Part shown: piece by piece, positions 16,602 to 25,057 of the stretch
Layout: every line of letters starts with the position of its first letter
Numbering within the stretch: position 1 is the first letter of the stretch
DNA from: Acidobacteriaceae bacterium
GTDB lineage: Bacteria; Acidobacteriota; Terriglobia; Terriglobales; Acidobacteriaceae
Direction of reading: 5' to 3'
DNA length: 64,000 bases
Assembly (NCBI GenBank): GCA_027307045.1
Contig: DAHUXR010000001.1
Coordinates: 1 to 64,000, forward strand
Position numbers and translations under genes: made by a program
The notes under the pieces: generated by a model
What the model was told of the DNA's origin: nothing
The model's input: the letters and a program-made list of their open reading frames with translations, nothing else
The model's database searches: none

Positions 16602-16778
16602 TTAAGCCTCGCCGCCAGAATCGCGGGAAAGGCCGGATTCGCTGGTTTTCTTAGCGCGTTTCTTCTTGGGTTTTTTGGCGCGGGGTGTACCGTCTTTTTG
16701 GACCTGAAACAAAGCCTTCATCCCGCGCTCGAAATTCTCTTGCGCCTTCGGGCCTTCGTTGTATTCAGGTGTTTCCAT
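16602..16778 (-). CDS. Small basic protein, hypothetical
   Basis: 58 residues starting METPEYNEGPKAQENFERGM, then a KALFQVQKDG segment and a Lys-rich tail (PKKKRAKK). The N-terminal EYNEGPKAxENFERxxKALF pattern is one I have seen repeatedly in short uncharacterised bacterial proteins whose tails vary. An AAGG lies about 11 bp before the ATG at 16778; a second ATG at 16796 would add six residues. It is a lone gene inside a repeat-rich region, with long opposite-strand frames that are not credible. Confidence 0.6.
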   Translation of the reverse strand: METPEYNEGPKAQENFERGMKALFQVQKDGTPRAKKPKKKRAKKTSESGLSRDSGGEA

Positions 16779-17416
16779 TGCAGTTATACCTTGCATACTA
16801 AACTTCCCTTGCTAAAATTGCGCGTCATGTACGGCGCTCTGCTTGGATTCATTCTCGGTCTGCTAACCCGAACAAAAAGTAATGGTCTTAAACGCGCCGA
16901 ACATGACTGTGAGGCCACAGAAGACCATAAAGGCGACAACCAAAGCATCGTTCCACCTCGGGTTCAAATCAGCTTTTCTGACGAAGACAAAAAAGAGTAT
17001 CGAACCTACCAAGAAATCCTCGGGGTCCTTCGACTTCGCGCTCGAGGGTCTGGGTTTGGAAAAGGCGTGGCGGCGCTGCGCTCACTCCTGAGCGAATCAC
17101 AATCGCTATCCTCCGTGAATGCGCCATCCTGGTGCAGCGGAGCCGATCCTTCGGCTTCGCGGAAACCGTGTCAAAACACATTGCTGCTCGCGTGGCCCGT
17201 CTCAGGATGGCGCGTCGTGGGGGGTTGAGATGGATGTGGACCGGGAACGCTTGCCGCAGGCCTGAACACCTGAACGCCTGCTCCACCCCGTTGGGTTTGA
17301 TCAATGTTGTCAGTGTGACTCAGTCGTGAGCCTAAGTTTTTAGGCAAAGCTGTGGATAGGCAACGAACCGATAACCAGTCAGTTCACGCGAAAAAGAACA
17401 ATGACCTATTTCGCAA

Positions 17417-17445
17417 TTGATTCGTAATTGGAAGTACGCTAATAT
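17417..17445 (+). promoter_or_regulatory. Sigma-70-like promoter in gene-poor gap
   Basis: TTGATT, a 17-bp spacer and TAATAT, in a locally AT-rich stretch. The only reading frame downstream is the doubtful 54-codon frame at 17478, so it may drive a non-coding RNA or be fortuitous. Confidence 0.35.
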
Positions 17446-17774
17446 GCCGCATAACCTTTCATAAAGTGGTTAATTTCATGATCGTTAGCCGGGTCCCCAT
17501 ATGGGATGGATCCCTGCGCCAGGAGTGGGATAAACCCACGCCAAACTGGGATGGGGTGGGATACCCAGGGAGGGGGGTTGGGATCGCCGTGATCGCCGAC
17601 ATCGCGCGTCATCGCCGGGATCGGAAAGGCACGTTCAACTAAAACCCGCCGAGGCGAGATGTCAAGATACGGTCTTTGCCCCTCGAAAATGCCTTCCAGA
17701 AGATGCAGCAGAGCTGCTGGATGTTGGTCTTAATTGCCGTACTGCTTGCAGCAGGCGAATTGTGGCCTTGATGC

Positions 17775-17800
17775 AAAAAACCGGCCCTTTACAGGCCGGT
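17775..17800 (-). terminator. Rho-independent terminator of the phosphoesterase gene
   Basis: Read on the minus strand: stem ACCGGCC / GGCCGGT with a 7-nt loop (17780-17800), then six T residues (17775-17780). It lies 34 bp past the stop of the phosphoesterase gene. Confidence 0.85.
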
Positions 17801-17833
17801 CCAGAGGCATGGCAGATCCTTATTGCAAAAGAA

Positions 17834-18748
17834 TCACTGGAAGAACTCTCCCATGGAAGCAGCGACCGCCGATGCGCCAGGCATGTCATTGACATTGAGC
17901 AGTTGCAGCATTGTGTGAAGCAGTGACTGATGTTGAAACATGGTGGAGGAACGGAAGCCGGTTTTCACGTGCGGACCTACCAGCACCGTTGCGACTTGAC
18001 CGCCGCCATTGGTGAAATCGGTACCGACGGATTCGTCAAAGGTGATGAAGAGCACGCTGTTGCCAAACTTCGGATTGTTGATGACGGGATCGATATTGGC
18101 CTTTAGCCATGCATCGGCCGCGGCCAGCTCCTGATCGTCGGTGCATGAAGAACCGCCGCCGGGACAATCGTGCGCGTCGTCCTGTGAGTTGGGCAAGATG
18201 TAAACAAAGCTGGGTAGCGATCCGGCGTTGAGATCGGCTGAGAGCTGCGAGAAAGGCACCATATTTGCGGCCTGCGCCGGGGAACCGCTGACGTCGCTGA
18301 GGTAAGCAAATGGATTGTGCCGCTTCAAATAGGTCCCAACACTTGGCCCGGTGTATCCCACGGAAGGAATGCTTTCAATGTATGCCTTCCATGTTTTTCC
18401 CGCACCGCTAAGGGCGCGGACAATATTGTCATCGCCGATTGTGCCGGTGAAATTGTCGTCAAAGGTTTCAAGATTTCCGGTGGTGAGCATGAAGTAATTG
18501 GGGATGGAAGGGTGAGCGTTGGCAAAATAGTCTGCCGCCAGACCGTGTGCCGTGGCCAGCCCGTTTAAATAAGGCATGGCCGGATTGCCAATCACTTGCC
18601 CGAAGCTGTGGTTTTCCAGAACGACCAGAAAAACGTGTTCTGCGGAAGCCGAGGGTGGAGGCGGCGTGGTTGCAACTTTGGAGACGCCGCCGCATCCGAC
18701 GCAAATCATTGTGGCTGCTAAAAAGAAAGACGTTAAGATTGGTTTCAT
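17834..18748 (-). CDS. Secreted lipoprotein phosphoesterase (phospholipase C/acid phosphatase-like)
   Basis: 304 residues. An N-terminal signal with a lipobox-like ...MICVGCGG suggests a lipoprotein. Family features of the PF04185 phosphoesterases follow: VFLVVLENHSFGQVIG (metal/active-site region about 38-53), an HPSIPNYFMLTTG segment that carries the substrate region, NSQDDAHDC, and FITFDESVGTDFTNGGGQV near the C-terminus with metal-binding Asp and Glu. It probably hydrolyses phosphate monoesters or diesters outside the inner membrane. The start at 18748 is chosen because it begins the signal peptide; an upstream in-frame ATG at 18814 would spoil it. It is divergent from the POTRA gene. Confidence 0.85.
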   Translation of the reverse strand: MKPILTSFFLAATMICVGCGGVSKVATTPPPPSASAEHVFLVVLENHSFGQVIGNPAMPYLNGLATAHGLAADYFANAHPSIPNYFMLTTGNLETFDDNFTGTIGDDNIVRALSGAGKTWKAYIESIPSVGYTGPSVGTYLKRHNPFAYLSDVSGSPAQAANMVPFSQLSADLNAGSLPSFVYILPNSQDDAHDCPGGGSSCTDDQELAAADAWLKANIDPVINNPKFGNSVLFITFDESVGTDFTNGGGQVATVLVGPHVKTGFRSSTMFQHQSLLHTMLQLLNVNDMPGASAVAASMGEFFQ

Positions 18749-18875
18749 GTTTGGCCCTTCAGAACCTATACGCGCAGGGTGCTTGCTTTCCACTTTTAGA
18801 TGCGGCCGCTCCATCCGGTGTAGCCCCCAAAGCTAGCCAGACGCAGGTTTTCAGGGCAGAATAGCTGTTCACTTT

Positions 18876-20126
18876 ATGCGAAGTTTGCTCTTATTTCTTG
18901 CCTGTGTGCTGCCCGCAATGGCGGGCGCCGCCGACCATTTCAACCTGGCGCGCATTGTGGTGACGGGCTCGCGGAGATATCGGGAAGACGATTTGGTGCG
19001 AGCCACAGGCCTGAGCGTCAATACGGAAGTTACCGCCGATGATCTGCAAAATGCGGCCAATCATCTGGGAAACAGTGGCGCGTTTGCGTCCGTGCAGTTC
19101 CTGTTTAAGCCCGCTGTGGGCGCCAAAGGCGTTGAAGCCGATTTCCAGGTAACGGACGCAGAAAAGTATCTTCCTGCGGTGTTTGAAAATTTTGTCTGGT
19201 TCAGTGACCAGGATTTGCAGGATGCCCTGCACCAGGCAGTTCCGCTTTTTAAGGGCGATATCCCAAACTCCGGCACCATGTCAGACGATGTTTCAGCGGC
19301 GTTACGAAGATTCCTTGCCTCCAAAGGATTGCCCAGCGAAATTTCCTACATCATGTCGGCTACCTTTGGTGGGCCTCCCAACGCATATAAATTCAGGGTG
19401 GCTGACGCGAATCTTAAAGTCAGTGAGGTCAAACTGATTGGTGCTGCGCGCATGGCTCCAGAGCAACTGGCAAAGGCAGTAGCGCCTCTGAAAGGCGCAG
19501 ATTACCTTCGCTCTGATGTAGCTATCGTCCTGGAAAAGAACCTGACTCCGATCTACCATCAGCGCGGATATTTGAAGTTTGCAATCACTGAAATCAAACC
19601 GAAGGTAAATGACAAATCCCAGGTGACGGTAGAAGCGACTTTAGCTGAAGGCGAGCAGTATCGGCTGGCAGGGCTGAGCTGGTCAGGCAATACATTGATT
19701 TCCAGCGACGACCTTAGCAAACACATTACCTTGAAAACCGGCAATTCAGTGGATGCCCTGCAACTGGACCGCGATCTGGCGCAGGTGCGGAAGCTCTATG
19801 AAAAATTCGGGCGAGAGGCCGTGAGCATCAAGCCCGTGTCGGCCTTTGCAAACGATACTGTCAGCTATGCTTTTCAAGTAACGGAAGGCGATCTTTACCG
19901 CATGGGCAAGCTGGAAATCGAGGGCGTGGAGCCGGAACAGGCGCACAAGTTGGAGCAGATATGGAAACTGGCCGAAGGCCAGCCATATGACGCCACCTAT
20001 GTCCATCAGTTCATTGCAGACACGGTGGTAAACGTGCCCGGCCACAAGTGGTCATGGAAGATGCTTGAACAGGTTGATGACCCGCAAAAGACAGTTAACG
20101 TGCGTTTGCAGATAAAAATCGAATAA
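18876..20126 (+). CDS. Secreted POTRA-repeat protein without a beta-barrel
   Basis: 416 residues with a signal peptide (about 1-19, cleavage near AGAADHF). Successive POTRA-like repeats follow: IVVTGSRRYREDDLVRATGL at about 27-46, VSEVKLIGAARMAPEQLAKA at about 187, LAGLSWSGNTLISSDDLSKH at about 267, and MGKLEIEGVEPEQAHKLEQI at about 348. BamA/TamA family proteins carry such repeats before a membrane barrel, but here the protein ends after the last repeat with no barrel. It may be a periplasmic chaperone or assembly factor. It may be co-transcribed with the small membrane protein at 20224. Confidence 0.8.
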   Translation: MRSLLLFLACVLPAMAGAADHFNLARIVVTGSRRYREDDLVRATGLSVNTEVTADDLQNAANHLGNSGAFASVQFLFKPAVGAKGVEADFQVTDAEKYLPAVFENFVWFSDQDLQDALHQAVPLFKGDIPNSGTMSDDVSAALRRFLASKGLPSEISYIMSATFGGPPNAYKFRVADANLKVSEVKLIGAARMAPEQLAKAVAPLKGADYLRSDVAIVLEKNLTPIYHQRGYLKFAITEIKPKVNDKSQVTVEATLAEGEQYRLAGLSWSGNTLISSDDLSKHITLKTGNSVDALQLDRDLAQVRKLYEKFGREAVSIKPVSAFANDTVSYAFQVTEGDLYRMGKLEIEGVEPEQAHKLEQIWKLAEGQPYDATYVHQFIADTVVNVPGHKWSWKMLEQVDDPQKTVNVRLQIKIE

Positions 20127-20223
20127 GGCGTGAGTTTGCGGCTAACTCGCAGCTTGCATTCTCCATCCTACATAGCTGGAAGATGCGCCTAACTCACTGG
20201 CACACCTTAGGGATACGGCAATC

Positions 20224-20406
20224 ATGTTGATCACATTGGCATTACTTGTTCTCTGGATTCTTAGCATGTATTTTTACCTTCCTCTGCCCGTGGTGGTGTT
20301 GCTCTTTGCCGCGCTGGCCACTGGGACCACAATGACCATCTGGCAGTCGTGGATGAACCGCAAACAGCGTCTGGCAGCTATTGGCGAGCAGGATTCAAAC
20401 AGCTAA
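20224..20406 (+). CDS. Small two-helix membrane protein, hypothetical
   Basis: 60 residues dominated by two hydrophobic segments (about 2-18 and 20-40) that could form a helical hairpin, followed by a basic WMNRKQR stretch and polar tail. There is an AGGGA about 9 bp before the ATG. No family recognised. It lies between two secreted-protein genes on the same strand. Confidence 0.5.
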   Translation: MLITLALLVLWILSMYFYLPLPVVVLLFAALATGTTMTIWQSWMNRKQRLAAIGEQDSNS

Positions 20407-20447
20407 TTCGCGGCGCATTCGGCCCTGAAAAGCGATAGACTTTGCTC

Positions 20448-21053
20448 ATGAAGTTTCTGGGCAAATTCCTGCTGCTGGCCGCGTGCGTTGCGGCTGCGCA
20501 ATCGCCACAAACCACCCAGCCGGCGGCTCCGGCGGCCGCTGCGACTAACACCGATCTGACGCAGCTTGCCGCGATCGTAAAGCAGCAGTTTGGCGATACC
20601 TTTACCATCCCTGCAAAATTTTCTCCGCCGTACATTACAGCTGATTTTGATACCGATGGCGTCGAAGATATCGCTATCGTTGCCGATAGCAAAGATCCGC
20701 TGCCTGATTCTTTTGCTTTCAAGTATGAAGTGGCCGATCCTTACCACGCTTATTTCGGTTTCGGCAATCCCAAAATAACATCCACCTTCAGCACTGATCC
20801 GGGACACACGCACCATCTCCTTGTGATTTTCGGTAGCGGTAAAGAAAGCTGGCATGCCGCAACGCCAAAGGCAAAGTTCGTCCTGATCAACGTTCCGTTT
20901 GATACGTTTGAAGTCGGGCGAATGCTCGTCAGCAAAAAGAAGCCGCCCATCTTTGTCATAAAGACCCTGGAATCCCAGATAATGGATTCCGCGTTGTGGT
21001 GGGAAGCCAAAAAGAAACGCTGGCGCTGGGAGCCAGGCAACACCCTTCAATAA
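20448..21053 (+). CDS. Secreted protein with a Ca-loop-like repeat, hypothetical
   Basis: 201 residues. The signal peptide is about 1-17 and is followed by a Pro/Ala-rich linker. The segment YITADFDTDGVEDIAIVAD (about residues 63-81) has the DxDxDGxxD calcium-loop pattern of FG-GAP/VCBS or dockerin-like repeats. The rest, including two WWEAKKKRWRW-type aromatic-basic parts near the C-terminus, has no recognised domain. The ATG at 20448 is preferred to a TTG two codons upstream. It probably acts in the envelope or outside the cell. Confidence 0.6.
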   Translation: MKFLGKFLLLAACVAAAQSPQTTQPAAPAAAATNTDLTQLAAIVKQQFGDTFTIPAKFSPPYITADFDTDGVEDIAIVADSKDPLPDSFAFKYEVADPYHAYFGFGNPKITSTFSTDPGHTHHLLVIFGSGKESWHAATPKAKFVLINVPFDTFEVGRMLVSKKKPPIFVIKTLESQIMDSALWWEAKKKRWRWEPGNTLQ

Positions 21054-21274
21054 TTTCGCTCCGCTTCAACCGCCAATACTGATTCGCATGGCTAAACTCA
21101 AATTGCTCCTGATGCAGGGCTCTTGCGCAGCAGCCTGCCTCGCGGTCGCTACGCATCCTCAACTGCTTGCTCAAGCTGCTGGAGTGAGTTGCCTGGCAGA
21201 CCAAGCGCCGGGCTAACAGCGGGCTAACAGGTCACAGCGCAACGGCAATCTCTACAGCTATAATCCTTCCTAAG

Positions 21275-22858
<1,584 letters not shown>

Positions 22859-22931
22859 CATCCCGAGCAGAGCGAGGGATCGCTACGTTCTTTGAGAACA
22901 ACCGCGCGCAGATGAAACTAATGGACGAAAC

Positions 22932-23345
22932 ATGCTTGAGCACGAATGGGGCAAGGAAGCATTCAACAGGTTTCCCGAACTGATCGATCGATTCGATTGT
23001 GTGGAATCCCCGTATGCTTTATGGATCGAATTGCGTCAGGTTTTCTTTGATGCTTACAAAGAGCCGCGGAACGAAGATCTAATCGCCCGAATTTATCACT
23101 ACGCTGACTGGTGTGGCACCCACCCTCAAGGCATGTCGACTGAAGAAGACCTTGGCACTTGCGTGCACGTGTGTTTCTTCGAACACATCCCTGAATCTCC
23201 TGAGGCGCTTGCGGACATGCCCCGCTGGTTTTCTCGCGCTGACGTTCTTTTGATGAAAGATACTTTTTCCTACATGGTCGGTGAAGAAGGGTTTAAGCGG
23301 ATTCTGCTGGCTTATGACGATTCAGAGAAGAAACGCAAGAAATGA
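22932..23345 (+). CDS. DUF7674-like hypothetical protein
   Basis: 137 residues, soluble and acidic, with a basic KKRKK end. The sequence is mostly helical with conserved-looking aromatic and acidic segments: FPELIDRFDCVESPYALW, DLIARIYHYADWC, EEDLGTCVHVCFFEHIPES, DMPRWFSRADVLLMKDTFSYM. I recall the same order in short uncharacterised proteins (DUF7674), often near immunity-type or accessory genes, but function is unknown. It follows the carboxyltransferase gene by 73 bp in the same direction. Confidence 0.65.
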   Translation: MLEHEWGKEAFNRFPELIDRFDCVESPYALWIELRQVFFDAYKEPRNEDLIARIYHYADWCGTHPQGMSTEEDLGTCVHVCFFEHIPESPEALADMPRWFSRADVLLMKDTFSYMVGEEGFKRILLAYDDSEKKRKK

Positions 23346-23624
23346 GCCGGCGTACCCCGATTCTTTTCTACATAATTTTCGCGGATAGGGCTCCCTCGCT
23401 CCCCTCGCGATTTCAGAAGAAGCTTGCACGCCTTTACGCGTGAAGTAAAGCGACCAGAAGAGTGGCTTCAGTCTCCGCAGGGGATCAAAGGCCGGTTTGG
23501 AGGGGCGGACTGTCCGTGAGGGTAAAGCCACTTGAATAATCGCTTCTTGAAGAAATCTGGTAGGGCTAGAATATTGCTGAAGCGACTTTGTTCTTATCCA
23601 TGCATGGGACCGCTGGTGGTGGTT

Positions 23625-23960
23625 ATGAAATTTATTCTTCTTGTTTTGTTGACCGCTACGCTGCTGCCGTGGACCGCCTCATTAGGGGGCCAGAACTCTC
23701 CGGAACCCTCGACCTCTGCCGCTCCGGGCAAGGCCATTTTCAATGGCCGGTGCGGAGCATGCCATGATGCGGATGCCAGCAAGAAACTCCCCGACAGAAC
23801 CACAATGCTGGCGCGCCTGGCTAAGAATAAAGATCCCGAGAGCAGGCTGGCAACGCGGCTGAAAAACGAACAGGAGCGGCATCAGGTTTTTCTTTACCTG
23901 CAGCCGCTGATCGAGCGCGAATGCCTTTCCCTGGAGAACCACGGAAAAATGCAACTGTGA
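23625..23960 (+). CDS. Small secreted c-type cytochrome
   Basis: 111 residues: a signal peptide (about 1-25), then a c-type haem-binding CGACH motif at about residues 43-47 and one late methionine (DRTTMLARLAKN) that could be the sixth haem ligand. The short post-haem region makes it a minimal class I cytochrome c. The ATG at 23625 starts the signal peptide; an upstream GTG/ATG frame from 23532 is less likely. Its stop overlaps the start of the next gene in a GTGA, so the two are likely co-translated. Confidence 0.75.
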   Translation: MKFILLVLLTATLLPWTASLGGQNSPEPSTSAAPGKAIFNGRCGACHDADASKKLPDRTTMLARLAKNKDPESRLATRLKNEQERHQVFLYLQPLIERECLSLENHGKMQL

Positions 23961-24445
23961 GCGGAACAGCGGATGGTTCCCGGGCGAATATTTTGCTGAG
24001 CTTCATACGGAAGCTTAGTGAGTTACAGTTCTTCGCTCGAAACGCCAATCTTACTGATACATGGCACACGATTGCCTGGTGGGAAGCCCGGCGAATTCCT
24101 TACAACCTTATCGTCGGCACGACTGGAGTTCTTTCAGGAGCGTTATGCTTCGTCACGGGGTTGCTCTGCGAGCATTTTCTCGGCGAACCAATTGGAGTTC
24201 CAGACCCTCCATTCTTTGCGCTGCTCGCCGTGGCAGCCTATGGGTTGATGGCGAATCTCTGTTACACAGGCGGATGGGTATCTGAACTTCTAGTCAGGAA
24301 GATATGGCCGGAGCAAGCCACTGCATTCGGTAAAATCTCATTTTTCCTGGGACTGAGTTTCTCAATTGTGCTGACGCTTGTCCCGGGCATCGTGATTCCC
24401 ACGATCGGCGCCGTCAGTTTGTTATTGCATTTTGTTGGGAAATAA
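23957..24445 (+). CDS. Membrane protein coupled to cytochrome c gene, hypothetical
   Basis: 162 residues starting with a GTG that overlaps the previous stop by GTGA. Four hydrophobic segments are visible at about residues 54-72, 84-106, 121-138 and 142-159. There is a conserved-looking WHTIAWWEARRIPYNLIVG before the first helix. No known domain was recognised. Context suggests a membrane partner of the cytochrome, perhaps in electron transfer, but this is only inference from the overlap. Confidence 0.65.
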   Translation: MSGTADGSRANILLSFIRKLSELQFFARNANLTDTWHTIAWWEARRIPYNLIVGTTGVLSGALCFVTGLLCEHFLGEPIGVPDPPFFALLAVAAYGLMANLCYTGGWVSELLVRKIWPEQATAFGKISFFLGLSFSIVLTLVPGIVIPTIGAVSLLLHFVGK

Positions 24446-24506
24446 TCCCTTCAACCACATGCCTTCCCGTAAAGCCGAGCGGGAATTCAAATGTTGACTG
24501 GCAAAG

Positions 24507-25052
24507 TTACAGGTCCCTGGTTGTCGGGACATCGTTTGCCTTGTCCGCCGGCAACTCCGCCAAAAGAGATCTTAGGTCCAGATGTCGCGTGTACATGGCC
24601 AGCTTGCCATCCGGCGTGTGTGGCCATGCTTCTCTCGGTCTGTCGACGTACAACTCCACCCCATTGCCGTCAGGATCGCGCAGGTAAAGCGATTGGCTTA
24701 CGCCGTGATCGGCTGCTCCTTCAAGTCCAATGCCGGCCGCGATCAACCGCCGCAACGCGTCTGCTAATGCCGCCCGGCTGGGATAGACGATGGCGTGATG
24801 GTAGAGGCCGGTTGTGCCGAAAGGAGGAGGTTCTCCGTCCAGGCTCTCCCATGTGTTCAAAGCGATGTGGTGGTGATAACCGCCAGCGGAAAGAAATGCA
24901 GCCTGGTCGCCCATGCGCTGCATTAGTTCAAAGCCAAGCACGTCGCGGTAAAACCCGATGGCGCGTTCCAGGTCTGCAACTTTCAGGTGCACATGGCCCA
25001 TCCGCACCTGCGGATCGATTGGTTGAGCGCCCTTGTTTTCCGGTGTGGCCAT
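24507..25052 (-). CDS. VOC-family dioxygenase-like protein (glyoxalase fold)
   Basis: 181 residues, probably a single enzyme of the vicinal oxygen chelate family. The first beta-alpha-beta-beta-beta unit has MGHVHLKVADLERAIGFYRDVLGF with metal-ligand His; the second has LYHHAIVYPSR and YLRDPDGNGVELYVDRP with the expected His and Glu. This spacing matches catechol-2,3-dioxygenase (CatE)-like members. It begins 5 bp after the mnmG stop on the same strand, so it is probably in the same transcript. Its substrate is unknown. Confidence 0.88.
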   Translation of the reverse strand: MATPENKGAQPIDPQVRMGHVHLKVADLERAIGFYRDVLGFELMQRMGDQAAFLSAGGYHHHIALNTWESLDGEPPPFGTTGLYHHAIVYPSRAALADALRRLIAAGIGLEGAADHGVSQSLYLRDPDGNGVELYVDRPREAWPHTPDGKLAMYTRHLDLRSLLAELPADKANDVPTTRDL

Positions 25053-25057
25053 AAAGA

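Larger units (their letters stand above)
16779..17833. other. 1-kb gene-poor gap with repeats
   Basis: No convincing gene. A copy of the GGGGTCCTTCGACT dispersed repeat starts at 17020. A promoter-like pair lies at 17417-17445, followed by a 54-codon frame of doubtful reality at 17478-17642 that is rich in repeated GGGAT and ATCGCCG words. A minus-strand terminator for the phosphoesterase gene lies at 17775-17800. Composition is locally AT-richer at 17330-17480 than in the flanking genes. Confidence 0.6.

Noticed and set aside
16548..17228. Long + strand frame in the 16-17 kb gap
   Set aside because: It runs across repeats and opposite to a plausible small gene, has no ribosome binding site or recognisable domain, and its composition is that of intergenic DNA.
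17478..17642. 54-codon frame after the orphan promoter
   Set aside because: Without a ribosome binding site and made of repeated GGGAT/ATCGCCG words; kept only as part of a finding.
21088..21216. 42-codon frame with a signal-like start
   Set aside because: No ribosome binding site and no homologue recalled; it ends in a CGGGCTAACAG direct repeat. It may be chance or a remnant.
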